A stretch of 64,000 bases of DNA from Dokdonella_A sp044227025 (GTDB taxonomy: Bacteria; Pseudomonadota; Gammaproteobacteria; Xanthomonadales; Rhodanobacteraceae): positions 1 through 64,000 of the forward strand of contig NZ_JBGAFX010000005.1 of the NCBI RefSeq assembly GCF_044227025.1, given 5' to 3'. Shown piece by piece: positions 34,201 to 43,647 of the stretch (the first letter of the stretch is position 1; every line of letters starts with the position of its first letter). The notes beneath the pieces were generated by a model. That model saw only the letters and a list, made by a program, of their open reading frames with translations, had not been told where the DNA came from and did not search any database. The position numbers were made by a program, and so were the translations under genes.

Positions 34201-34557
34201 CGACTGATGAGCAGCCGACCGGCACGGGTACCGGCACGCATCGAACGCGAAGACGGCGGTTCGGGCAGCATGCACTCGTTCTGGAGCCCGGTGACTTTGC
34301 TCGCGGACTACTGGCGCACGGCGTTCGAAGCGGCGCGGCACCTGCCACCGCCCGTCGAACTGCCGGCCTATCCACTCGTGGCGACGCGCGAATGTCTCGA
34401 ATCCACCGACGCGACCACGCCGGGGAAAAACGCTTCCGTCGTACCGGTCGATCCCGCCGTCCGCGCGGGCCTTGCGATCGGCAGTACCGAGATCATCATT
34501 ACGGCGGCGCGCTTGATCGAACCGGGCGTGCATGACCCGTGCACGATGTGCCTGTAG
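31291..34557 (+). CDS. Large putative lipoprotein, helical-repeat type, unknown function
   Basis: This 1088-residue protein begins with a lipoprotein signal (FVFVAAGMCGC, lipidated Cys near residue 17). The body is almost wholly alpha-helical, with many Ala/Leu-rich helix pairs such as RLLRPLIEAGEDEHAERLLL, AVRLLREAGRSADAEHLLLE and MVLYADAGRNDDARLLADRY, suggesting a TPR-like solenoid. A CRGRACSQMPPDF segment and several Cys pairs are present. The C-terminus ends DPCTMCL. It lies ten bases after pntB. I do not recognise the family. Likely an envelope scaffold, by fold only. Confidence 0.7.
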   Translation: MLNRFAFVFVAAGMCGCVQQPARLPGAPLLGAARALEAFGGFPQRKPPQPSLPGCAPDATAALDQEPAREVMRRIDLYASEGRIGADAEKEWFALYAAYHALPAQGTQAVEDRRTGARLSVLSLVAVLPEPAHWPAMRDTAKRIAKRSPRDGRTNDERMSAMALGLMFDALLNDTVGQGKALGMLGAVAKVASKERREQSGPIIAEWRERLLREAGTYDPIAEATRQLDTVKPDAECCTYVDSLLVDVDQARVRSFLANALFERRVALGFDPSESVLTLAQDLAKERPDRLARVQWGLVGGARALEFFYAMAALADCRGRACSQMPPDFDQALKLAPRFVRGRLLRPLIEAGEDEHAERLLLEASDSSFVVFSLAQDLQHMIDAGSGQRALDFARFLLTRNPSSPYWSSLNAFAYATDQRLAAQAYDLLARAPSTTPDLEESRMLLSRSIVWEPTTGNDVVATAQRLQQRLGLPVAGERSESFHDDPRLARAEAAEQLSELGVLEERREWSRQGLVAIEQILAETRAAAYGKDGYHGDFTRNSALEAAVRLLREAGRSADAEHLLLEELAAIGATCRAVGIDGCRERFASRYSGADTDGAARLLMVLYADAGRNDDARLLADRYPLWQAEDAAALAIGGESHPAVAIARSLAAAGEAERASKLLLQVLPGYNGTPEAARLFGQMVGIAAADAILRDGGPDRGMRFASAALAASGAGDTVRAGRLAAIARAERLYFPWRGVLDAILADAAAAAGDAGAAMRWHEGTQAHALAERANRYAQLGVTSRANAGFAVALAMQQPGDCIENWMLDPARKRGDHAQVTALLRRMAAAASADPSGGALGCLRGYLSLTPEELSVLRRALHDTTPSSPAIASMLPTVIDELDADCTLSSSADLERACFTPAQRVADTNAAYAAAKVRFEKDPGDADTLGQLHDFTRRSAFPSLYGGHMDGPPAAPRISVDAAERDGWALRLMSSRPARVPARIEREDGGSGSMHSFWSPVTLLADYWRTAFEAARHLPPPVELPAYPLVATRECLESTDATTPGKNASVVPVDPAVRAGLAIGSTEIIITAARLIEPGVHDPCTMCL

Positions 34558-34603
34558 GCGACAGCACACGATCGATGCCAATGCGAACCGCAAGGACCTG
34601 CCG

Positions 34604-36267
<1,664 letters not shown>

Positions 36268-36271
<4 letters not shown>

Positions 36272-37914
36272 GCGGTGCGAGTCCACTCGCGGGAAAGCCG
36301 GCGACCTCGATTCCGCCGGTCGACATCGATCGCCTGGTCGCGGCCTATCACGAGCAAGCGCCCGATCCGTCCGATCCGGCGCAGCGCGTGTCGTTCGGCA
36401 CGTCCGGCCATCGCGGTTCGTCGCTGGCGCGCAGCTTCAATGCCGCGCACGTGCTGGCGATCACGCAGGCGATCTGCGAACACCGCGCCGCGGCCGGCAT
36501 CGACGGTCCGCTGTTCCTCGGCATCGACACGCACGCACTGTCGAAGCCGGCGATGGACAGCGCACTCGAAGTGCTGGCCGCGAACGGCGTCGAGGCGCGC
36601 ATCGCCGCGGGCGGGGAATACACGCCGACGCCGGCGCTGTCGCACGCGATCCTCGGCTGGAACCGCGGCCGCACGCACGGGTTCGCCGACGGCATCGTGG
36701 TCACGCCGTCGCACAATCCGCCCGAGGATGGCGGCTTCAAGTACAACCCGCCGAACGGCGGTCCGGCCGACACCGCGATCACCGGCGCGATCCAGCAACG
36801 TGCGAACGAGCTGCTCGAGCATGGTCTCGGCGAGGTGCGACGGATCGGCCTGCGTGAAGCGCTCGCGGCATCGACGACGCGCGAGTTCGATTTCCTCGGC
36901 CGCTACGTCGACGATCTCGGTGCACTGATCGATTTCGACGCGATTCGCGGCGCGGATCTGCGCCTCGCGGTCGACCCGCTCGGCGGCGCCGGGGTCGCCT
37001 ACTGGCCCCGCATCGCGGAGCGCTGGAACCTCGCGCTCGACATCGTCAGCGAGCAGGTCGATCCGACGTTCTCGTTCATGAGCCTCGACTGGGACGGGCG
37101 CGTGCGCATGGACCCGTCGTCGGCGCCCGCGATGCAGCGCCTGATTGCATTGCGCGAACGCTATGACGTCGCGTTCGCCTGCGACACCGACCATGATCGC
37201 CACGGCATCGTCGCGCGCAGCGTCGGCCTGATGCCGGCGAATCACTATCTCGCGGTCATGATCGACTATCTGTTCGCCGGGCGCACGCAATGGCGCGCCG
37301 ACGCGGCGATCGGCAAGACCGTGGTCAGCAGCGCGATGATCGACCGCGTCGCCGCGCGCCTCGGCCGGCGCGTGCACGAGGTGCCGGTCGGGTTCAAATG
37401 GTTCGTCGACGGGCTGTGCGACGGCTCGCTCGGCTTCGGCGGCGAGGAGAGCGCAGGCGCCTCGTTCCTGCGCCGTGACGGTGGCGCGTGGAGTACAGAC
37501 AAGGACGGCATCGCCCCGTGCCTGCTTGCGGCCGAGATCACGGCGCGCGGTGGGCGCGACCCGGGTGAGCGCTACGCGCAGTTCTGCGAGGAGTTCGGCG
37601 AGTCGCATGCGAATCGCGTCGACGCGCCGGCGACGCGCGAGCAGAAGGCGCGCCTGTCGAAGCTGTCGCCAGCGCGGATCCGCACCGACATGCTTGCGGG
37701 CGAGCGCATCGAGCAGGTCCTCGATCGCGCTCCCGGCAATGGCGCGGCCATCGGTGGCATCAAGGTCGTCGCCGCGAACGGCTGGTTCGCGGCACGGCCG
37801 TCCGGCACCGAGGACATCTACAAGATCTACGCCGAAAGTTTTCGCAGTCGCGATCACCTCGACGAGATCCTGCGCGAGGCGCAGGATCTCGTCGATCGCA
37901 CGATCGCCGCTTGA
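36268..37914 (+). CDS. pgm: Phosphoglucomutase (alpha-D-glucose phosphate-specific)
   Basis: This 548-residue enzyme interconverts glucose-1-phosphate and glucose-6-phosphate. Visible are VSFGTSGHRGSSL, the phosphoserine loop VVTPSHNPPEDGGFKYNPPN, the metal-binding ACDTDHDRHG, the sugar-binding GGEESAGASFLRRDG and the phosphate-binding RPSGTEDIYKIYAES. Lengths and order match E. coli Pgm. ATG 36268 overlaps the pgi stop. Confidence 0.97.
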
Positions 37915-37967
37915 AGGTTCTCGCCGCTGCCCCCAGTTTGACGCGTCGCCAATTCCGGAACATCGCC

Positions 37968-38615
37968 ATGCCCGCACCGATCCGCATCGATTTCGTGTCC
38001 GACGTGTCCTGCCCGTGGTGCGCGATCGGCCTGAATGCGCTGGAGCAGGCGATCCGCACCAGCGGGGCGGATGTCGAAATCCATTTCCAGCCCTTCGAGC
38101 TGAATCCGCAGATGGCGCCGGACGGCGAGGATGCGACGGAGCATCTCGTGCGCAAGTACGGCCTGACGCCGCAGCAACTCGAGCGCAACCGGGAAATGAT
38201 CCGCGCGCGCGGTGCGCCACTCGGTTTCGTGTTCGGCCAGCGCCGGCGCATCCACAACACGTTCGACGCGCATCGCCTGCTGCATTGGGCCGGCATCGAG
38301 GGTGCCGACCTGCAGCGCGCGCTCAAGCACGCCCTGCTGCGCGCCTACCACAGCGAAGGCGAAGACGTCGGCATGCACGATGTGCTCGCGCGCATCGCGG
38401 GTTCGGTTGGCCTCGACGCGAAGCGTGCGCGCGCGGTGCTCGACTCCGGAGAATATTCCGAAGAGGTGCGCGCGCAGGAGCGCTACTACACCGAGCGCGG
38501 CATCCAGGCGGTGCCCGCGGTGATCTTCAACGAAACCCAGCTGGTGTCCGGCGGCCAGCCGGTCGAGCTGTTCGAGCAGGTGCTGCGCCAGCTCAGCGGC
38601 GCGCGCTCGAGCTGA
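37968..38615 (+). CDS. DsbA-family (FrnE-like) oxidoreductase
   Basis: This 215-residue thioredoxin-fold protein has the active site SDVSCPWCAIGL (Cys15-Pro-Trp-Cys18) and no signal peptide, so it is cytoplasmic. FELNPQMAPDGEDATEHL and NTFDAHRLLHWA are FrnE/HCCA-type features, and IQAVPAVIFNETQLVSGGQP contains the cis-Pro loop. ATG 37968 is chosen; a TTG at 37911 precedes it. It may act in thiol redox repair. Confidence 0.9.
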   Translation: MPAPIRIDFVSDVSCPWCAIGLNALEQAIRTSGADVEIHFQPFELNPQMAPDGEDATEHLVRKYGLTPQQLERNREMIRARGAPLGFVFGQRRRIHNTFDAHRLLHWAGIEGADLQRALKHALLRAYHSEGEDVGMHDVLARIAGSVGLDAKRARAVLDSGEYSEEVRAQERYYTERGIQAVPAVIFNETQLVSGGQPVELFEQVLRQLSGARSS

Positions 38616-38622
38616 AGCGACC

Positions 38623-39051
38623 TCAGGCGCGTCGGCGCAGCATGAGCGCGCCGGAAAGCACGACCGCGGCGGCGAGCACGACCATGCCCACCGTATCGAG
38701 ATCGGTGCGTGCGAGATCGAGCGCCATCGACGGATCCATGCGCACCAGCACCGTGCGCATCGGCATGCCGAACATCGAGGCCATGCGCGCCACGGCCTGC
38801 AGATAGAGCGAGTAGACGCTGGCGAGCGCGACGCAGGTCACGGCAACGACGGCACCCGACCAGCGTCCGGCGTAGCCGTGCGCACGCAGGGTCCAGACCA
38901 CGACGGCGGCGACGACGAACGCAAACCACGCGAGGTCGCCACGGCTGTACAGCGCGAGCAGGCACCAGATCGCGCCGCCGGCGAGTGCACACATCGCGGC
39001 GGTGGCGATGCCGATCCTGCGCGGGCGCGTGTTGTGGTTCGTGATCGACAT
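38623..39051 (-). CDS. Small integral membrane protein
   Basis: This 142-residue protein has four likely membrane helices (IGIATAAMCALAGGAIWCLL, LAWFAFVVAAVVVWTL, AVVAVTCVALASVYSLYL, and VGMVVLAAAVVLSGALML). It ends Arg-Arg-Arg-Ala, so that end is cytoplasmic. I recognise no family. It converges on the DsbA-like gene seven bases away. Confidence 0.65.
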   Translation of the reverse strand: MSITNHNTRPRRIGIATAAMCALAGGAIWCLLALYSRGDLAWFAFVVAAVVVWTLRAHGYAGRWSGAVVAVTCVALASVYSLYLQAVARMASMFGMPMRTVLVRMDPSMALDLARTDLDTVGMVVLAAAVVLSGALMLRRRA

Positions 39052-39353
39052 CGCGGCTTCCGTTCGCGTCGAGCCGACGCGCGAGGCGCGATGATAACCG
39101 CTCCACGCTACCGGCAGCGGTTGCGGTTTCGGAAGAGGCGAGCGGTTTGTGCGGCGGAAGGCGCGGATATTCTTCGTCCCGCGCCCTGGAAGCGCTTCGA
39201 CCTGAAGAACGCATCGCGGTTTCCGTCGATCTGGATGGGCGGCACTCCTGGGGGCGGATCGAGCCGCAACGCGACGAGTCCCGCCGTAGTCATCGCCATC
39301 GCCATGTACCGAATTGGCGGACGCGATCGGTGGCGCACCATTGCACGTACCGC
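39052..39353. other. Intergenic stretch without a recognised gene
   Basis: About 300 bases between two leftward genes. Frames exist on both strands but are short, Arg-rich and lack ribosome sites. No strong hairpin or repeat family member is seen. The promoter of the small membrane protein should lie at its left end. Confidence 0.5.
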
Positions 39354-39764
39354 CTACGGGATCGTCTCGGTCTCGCGCAGCATCCATGCCTGCGGGAAAT
39401 GGCTGAAGCCGACGTGCGGGTAGTAGCGTTCGGCTGCGGGCGCGGCAAGCAGCAGCAGTTTCGCCTGCGGCGCCGCAGCCTGCGTGCGTCGCATGAGTTC
39501 CTTGCCGATGCCGTGACGCTGATGGGAAACGCGCACGGCGAGGTCGGCGAGATAGGTGGTCCAGACGAAGTCGGTCACGCAGCGCGAGATGCCGACGAGT
39601 ACGTCGCCGTCCCACGCGGTGACGATGAGGTTCGCATTCGCGAGCATCGCGGCGAAGCGCGCGTCGTCGTCGATGGGGCGGCGCTCGCCGAGGGTGGAGG
39701 CGCGATACAGCTCGCGCGCCTGTTCGAGCGCGGGGCGCACGTCGTCGCGGTAGGTGATCCTCAT
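39354..39764 (-). CDS. GNAT-family N-acetyltransferase
   Basis: This 136-residue protein shows the GNAT acetyl-CoA motif VRVSHQRHGIGKELMRRTQA (R/Q-x-x-G-x-G/A, about residues 78-97), preceded by TYLADLAV and followed by LLLLAAPAAERYYPHVGF. Substrate unknown. The ATG overlaps the stop of the upstream gene as ATGA, so they are co-translated. Confidence 0.9.
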   Translation of the reverse strand: MRITYRDDVRPALEQARELYRASTLGERRPIDDDARFAAMLANANLIVTAWDGDVLVGISRCVTDFVWTTYLADLAVRVSHQRHGIGKELMRRTQAAAPQAKLLLLAAPAAERYYPHVGFSHFPQAWMLRETETIP

Positions 39765-40438
39765 GCGCCGCCCTCGTTGCTGGCGAGCAGGTGGCGCACC
39801 GAGGCGGGCAGGTTGGCGTCGGCGAGGCCTGGTTCGGGCAGCGGCGCCGCATAGTGCGTGCGCATCGGCACCACGCCGGCCCAGTGCGGCAGCGCGAGGT
39901 CGGCCGGATTGTCCTTGACGCCGCCGCTGCGGATCTTCGCGCTCGCATCCTCGATGACGAAGCGCAGCACATGCGTCGCGGCGAGCTCGTTGCGATCGGG
40001 CGCGCGTGATTCCGCGGCACGGCCGGGAATCAGCGCGTCGACGAAGCGCGCGAGCGCTTGCGCCTTGCCGGCTGCATCGTCGATCAGCACCGCGCTGCCG
40101 AACGCGACCACCGAGCGATAGTTCATCGAATGGTCGAAGTGCGAACGTGCAAGCACGAGGCCGTCCAGATGGGTCACGCTGACGCATGCGGCGATCCCTT
40201 CGGCAAGTTGCCCGGCGAGCCGACTCGCGACCGAGCCGTGCAGCAGGATCGTGTCGCCGTCGCGCGCATACAGCATCGGGATCGCAAACGGCTGCCCGCC
40301 GACGCAGAACGCGACATGCGCGAGCAGGCCGGCGTCGAGGATCGCGTGCACGGTCGCACGGTCGTAACGCGCGCGCGCCTTGCTGCGCTCGACGCGGTGG
40401 CGCGCGTCTTTCGCAATGGATTCCCCGGTTGCAACCAT
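39761..40438 (-). CDS. Pyridoxamine 5'-phosphate oxidase-family (split-barrel flavin) protein
   Basis: About 225 residues. Motifs are VHAILDAGLLAHVAFCVGGQ, FAIPMLYARDGDTILLHGSV, NYRSVVAFGSAVLI and a C-terminal WAGVVPMRTHYAAP, all typical of the FMN-binding split-barrel family often found beside MocR regulators. ATG 40438 has GGAG nine bases upstream; ATG 40456 is an alternative. It is divergent from such a regulator and coupled to a GNAT gene, so it is probably its target. Confidence 0.85.
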   Translation of the reverse strand: MVATGESIAKDARHRVERSKARARYDRATVHAILDAGLLAHVAFCVGGQPFAIPMLYARDGDTILLHGSVASRLAGQLAEGIAACVSVTHLDGLVLARSHFDHSMNYRSVVAFGSAVLIDDAAGKAQALARFVDALIPGRAAESRAPDRNELAATHVLRFVIEDASAKIRSGGVKDNPADLALPHWAGVVPMRTHYAAPLPEPGLADANLPASVRHLLASNEGGA

Positions 40439-40493
40439 GGATGGCTTCTCCGTCATTCCGGCAATTTCGGCACTCAACATTACGCGCCGATAT

Positions 40494-40501
40494 TGGTACC
40501 A
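40494..40501. promoter_or_regulatory. Palindrome in the oxidase/MocR divergent promoter region
   Basis: TGGTACCA is a perfect palindrome in the 100-base gap between the divergent start codons. MocR-type regulators bind repeats in just this position. Only one clear site is seen, so the call is weak. Confidence 0.3.
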
Positions 40502-40538
40502 TCCAGTGCCGTAGGCGAAGATATCAACAGGGCCAATC

Positions 40539-41981
40539 GTGTATCTCGACCTGGATGGACAAGGCGCGCGGTATGCGCAGCTTATCCGCGCCTTGAAGGG
40601 CGCAATCCTCGACGGGCGCGTCGCCGCCGGTGCGCGCCTGCCGGCGAGCCGTTCGCTCGCGCGCGAGCTGGACATGTCGCGCAACACCGTGCTCGCTGCC
40701 TACGAGCAGTTGCAGGCGGAAGGTTTCCTGCTCGGTCGGGTCGGGTCGGGCAGCTTCGTCGCCAACGTCGGCAATGCCGCGCCGGTGAAACGCACACCGA
40801 ACGCACTGGTAGCGCCTTTGTCCGGTTTCGCGCGGCGCGCCGCATCCAACACCGATGGCCGGCGCATTCCCGGGCACCAGCACGACGACCTGCGCTACAA
40901 CCTGCAATACGGCCTGCCGCTGGCTAATCCTCTGCTCGGCAGCGTGTGGCGGCGCGAAGTGAGCCGTGCGGCCGAACATGTCGACTTCGACTATCCGGAT
41001 GCGCAGGGCCTGCTCGCGTTGCGCGAACAGATCTGCGACTACCTTGCGCGCCGGCGCGGAGTGCCGGCTGCACCTGAAGACGTGCTGATCGTGTCAGGCA
41101 CGCAGCAGGCGTTCGCGCTCGCGGCACGCGTGCTGCTCGAACCCGGCGACACCGTGGTGCTGGAGGATCCGCACTACCGCGGCGCGCGCCAAGTCTTCGC
41201 GACGCACGGTGCGCACGCGCGCGGTTGCCGCGTCGATGCCGAGGGCCTCGTGCCGGCCGCCTTGCCGAACAGTGCGCGCCTCGCCGTGGTGACTCCGTCG
41301 CACCAGTTCCCGACTGGTGCGCTGCTGCCGCTCGGTCGCCGCGTCGAGTTGCTGGACTGGGCGGTCGAGCGTCGCGCCTGGCTGATCGAGGACGACTACG
41401 ACGGCGAGTTCCGCTACGGCGGCCGTCCCCTCGCGGCATTGAAGTCGCTCGACCGCGACGGCCGCGTGATCTACATCGGCAGTTTCTCCAAGGCACTGTT
41501 TCCCGCGTTGCGCCTCGGCTACATGGTCCTGCCGGCCGCGCTGCGCGAGGCATTCTTCGCGGCGAAGTGGCTGGAGGATCGCGGCTGCAATGCGCTGGAA
41601 CAGGGGGCGCTCGCGCATTTCATGGCCGATGGCGGCTTCGAGCGCCACCTGCGCCGCGCCGCGGTCGCGTTGCGCGCGCGGCGCACGGCCATGCTCAACG
41701 GACTGCGCCGCCATGCCGGCGATGCGGTCGAGGTGGTCGACTCCAACGCAGGCATGCACCTGACCGCATGGCTGACGCGCGCGAACCATGGCGATTGCGA
41801 ACGCCTCGTCGCGCATGCGCGCGAGCGTGGACTCGGCCTCTACACGATCGCGCCGTACTGCCTGAAGGTACCGCCGCGACCCGGCCTCGTGCTCGGCTAT
41901 GCAGGCTTGCCGACCGCGGACATCGATGCGGCGATGAAACTGCTCGGCAAGTGCCTGCAGGAGACCGGATTGCGCGGCTGA
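40539..41981 (+). CDS. MocR/PdxR-family transcriptional regulator
   Basis: This 480-residue regulator joins a GntR-type winged helix (residues about 10-75: YAQLIRALKGAILDGRVAAG, LPASRSLARELDMSRNTVLA) to an aminotransferase fold-type I domain. The PLP lysine is Lys318 in IGSFSKALFPALRLGYMV, with EDDYDGEFRY supplying the Asp and Tyr. The start is a GTG at 40539, fitting MYLDLDG. It is divergent from the pyridoxamine-oxidase-like gene and is likely a PLP- or vitamin-B6-sensing regulator of it. Confidence 0.92.
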   Translation: MYLDLDGQGARYAQLIRALKGAILDGRVAAGARLPASRSLARELDMSRNTVLAAYEQLQAEGFLLGRVGSGSFVANVGNAAPVKRTPNALVAPLSGFARRAASNTDGRRIPGHQHDDLRYNLQYGLPLANPLLGSVWRREVSRAAEHVDFDYPDAQGLLALREQICDYLARRRGVPAAPEDVLIVSGTQQAFALAARVLLEPGDTVVLEDPHYRGARQVFATHGAHARGCRVDAEGLVPAALPNSARLAVVTPSHQFPTGALLPLGRRVELLDWAVERRAWLIEDDYDGEFRYGGRPLAALKSLDRDGRVIYIGSFSKALFPALRLGYMVLPAALREAFFAAKWLEDRGCNALEQGALAHFMADGGFERHLRRAAVALRARRTAMLNGLRRHAGDAVEVVDSNAGMHLTAWLTRANHGDCERLVAHARERGLGLYTIAPYCLKVPPRPGLVLGYAGLPTADIDAAMKLLGKCLQETGLRG

Positions 41982-42095
41982 TCGCGTGGGGCGGATTGCG
42001 GTGGCGCACGGTCGCCCCCACGTGACCTGCAGGCCGGGGTTGTCGCGGTCTGCCATAATGTCCCGCTTTCCCCGCACGAAACCGTTGCACGCACC

Positions 42096-42650
42096 ATGGG
42101 TTACAGCCAGACCTCCGAACCGATCCGCCTCGAACGCGACTGCGCTGCCGTGATGGTGCCGCAGGGCGACGAGGTGACCCTGCCTGCGGGGCAGGTCGGC
42201 TACATCACGCAGGCGGTCGGCGGCAGCTTCACCGTGTACGTCGACGGCAACCTGTTCCGAATCCGCGGCGCGGACGCGGATGCGATCGGCAAGTCGCCAC
42301 CGGAGCCGCTCGAGCTGCTCGACGACGCGGCCGACGCCGACGTCGAGAAGCTCGTGTGGCAGCAGCTGCGCACCTGCTTCGATCCGGAAATCCCGATCAA
42401 CATCGTCGAACTCGGTCTGGTCTACGACTGCGACCTGGAGCGGCTGGACGACGGCCGGCGCAAGGTCAACGTGCGCATGACCCTGACTGCGCCGGGTTGC
42501 GGCATGGGCGAGATCCTCGTCGACGACGTGCGCACCAAGATCGAGATGATCCCGACCGTCGCCGAGGCGGACGTCGACCTGGTGTTCGATCCGCCGTGGA
42601 ACCAGTCGATGATGTCCGAAGCGGCGCGTCTGGAAACGGGCATGCTCTGA
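42096..42650 (+). CDS. sufT: Putative Fe-S cluster assembly protein SufT
   Basis: This 184-residue protein has a SufT-specific N-terminal part (LERDCAAVMVPQGDEVTLP, then GGSFTVYVDGNLFRI) and a C-terminal MIP18/DUF59 domain with CFDPEIPINIVELGLVYDCD, MTLTAPGCGMGEIL and VFDPPWNQSMMSEAAR. SufT supports maturation of Fe-S proteins. The family is well conserved; no suf operon is visible here. Confidence 0.93.
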   Translation: MGYSQTSEPIRLERDCAAVMVPQGDEVTLPAGQVGYITQAVGGSFTVYVDGNLFRIRGADADAIGKSPPEPLELLDDAADADVEKLVWQQLRTCFDPEIPINIVELGLVYDCDLERLDDGRRKVNVRMTLTAPGCGMGEILVDDVRTKIEMIPTVAEADVDLVFDPPWNQSMMSEAARLETGML

Positions 42651-42721
42651 GCCCCGCACCCGGGCTTGCGCCGGACCGGCCAATTCGTTTTAGGATGGCG
42701 CACCCCCGAGAGTGCCCTCCG

Positions 42722-43141
42722 ATGAAGCGTCATCTGCATGTGATTGCCCTGGTCGTTTTCATCCTGAGCCTGTTGTACGACCTCGTCGTCTGGGGCGCGC
42801 TTCCGCGCGTTCCCGAGGTCGGCGAGGACATCGTCGCGTCGGCCAACCGCGAGGCGCCGCTGGCGGCGACCTACATCCTGCTTGGCAATCCGATCGATGC
42901 CGCGCTCGCGCCGCTGCAGGCGTTCGGCGAGGCGCGCTTGACCGCGGCGCTCAGCGAGGGCTTCCCGCGCATCAAGGCGGACTCCACCGTGGCGATCGAC
43001 CTCATCTTCAACACGACCTGGAACGCCGCGCACAGGTGGCTCAAGACGGCGTACTGGATGCCGCCGCTGTGGCTGGTGCTGACCGCGATCCTGTGGTGGC
43101 GGCGACCGCGCAAGGTCACGACCTTCGGGCGTCGCCGCTGA
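42722..43141 (+). CDS. Hypothetical inner-membrane protein
   Basis: This 139-residue protein has two membrane helices, one at each end (HLHVIALVVFILSLLYDLVV and MPPLWLVLTAILWWR), enclosing a soluble loop (IVASANREAPLAATYILLG and FGEARLTAALSEGFPRI). It ends in a basic tail. No family recognised. It starts 72 bases after sufT. Confidence 0.7.
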   Translation: MKRHLHVIALVVFILSLLYDLVVWGALPRVPEVGEDIVASANREAPLAATYILLGNPIDAALAPLQAFGEARLTAALSEGFPRIKADSTVAIDLIFNTTWNAAHRWLKTAYWMPPLWLVLTAILWWRRPRKVTTFGRRR

Positions 43142-43647
43142 CGGGCCGGTCGCGGCGGCACGCGCTTCGCGCGTACCGCCCTACGTGCGGGTGTGTCCCA
43201 TCGCAAGGCGGATCGAACCCGTCTTCGTAGGGCGGGTCGGGCGCGAAGCGCGAGTCCCGCCGCCATCATTCGGCGTGACCACCGCCGTCATTCAACTGCT
43301 GCGTCGCGGCAGAAAACGGTTTCATTGAAGACCACGTCGACATTCCGGATTGTCGGTCGCTTCCTGTCAGCTTCGTGACAGCCGTCGAGTGTTATCTCCT
43401 TGATGCGGACTGCACGGCACCGAGTGGCAGCAGGGACTCAAGAGAGGGGGTCCCGGTTGCATGATCGAAGCGCGCCGATCCATGGCACGCGATTGATGTC
43501 GGGGTCACGCAGCAAGCAACACGCACCCAACCGCTTTCGTTCCCGATCCCGCCCGCTGGATGCGCGCCGGGGAGCGAACCGGTGGTGCGACCGCGCGGCA
43601 AGAAAAACCAATCGATATTTCGAACCAGCATATTGAGGGAGTCAGTA
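43142..43647. other. Intergenic stretch with an inverted dispersed repeat
   Basis: About 500 bases. The left part holds two opposed copies of a GC-rich element (43152-43185 and 43226-43264; core GGCGGCACGCGCTTCGCGCG and its reverse), each with its own CGCGCTTCGCGCG hairpin. A diverged copy lies at 58914-58948. The right part leads into the peptidase gene, with a ribosome site GAGGGAG at about 43635. No gene seen. Confidence 0.7.
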
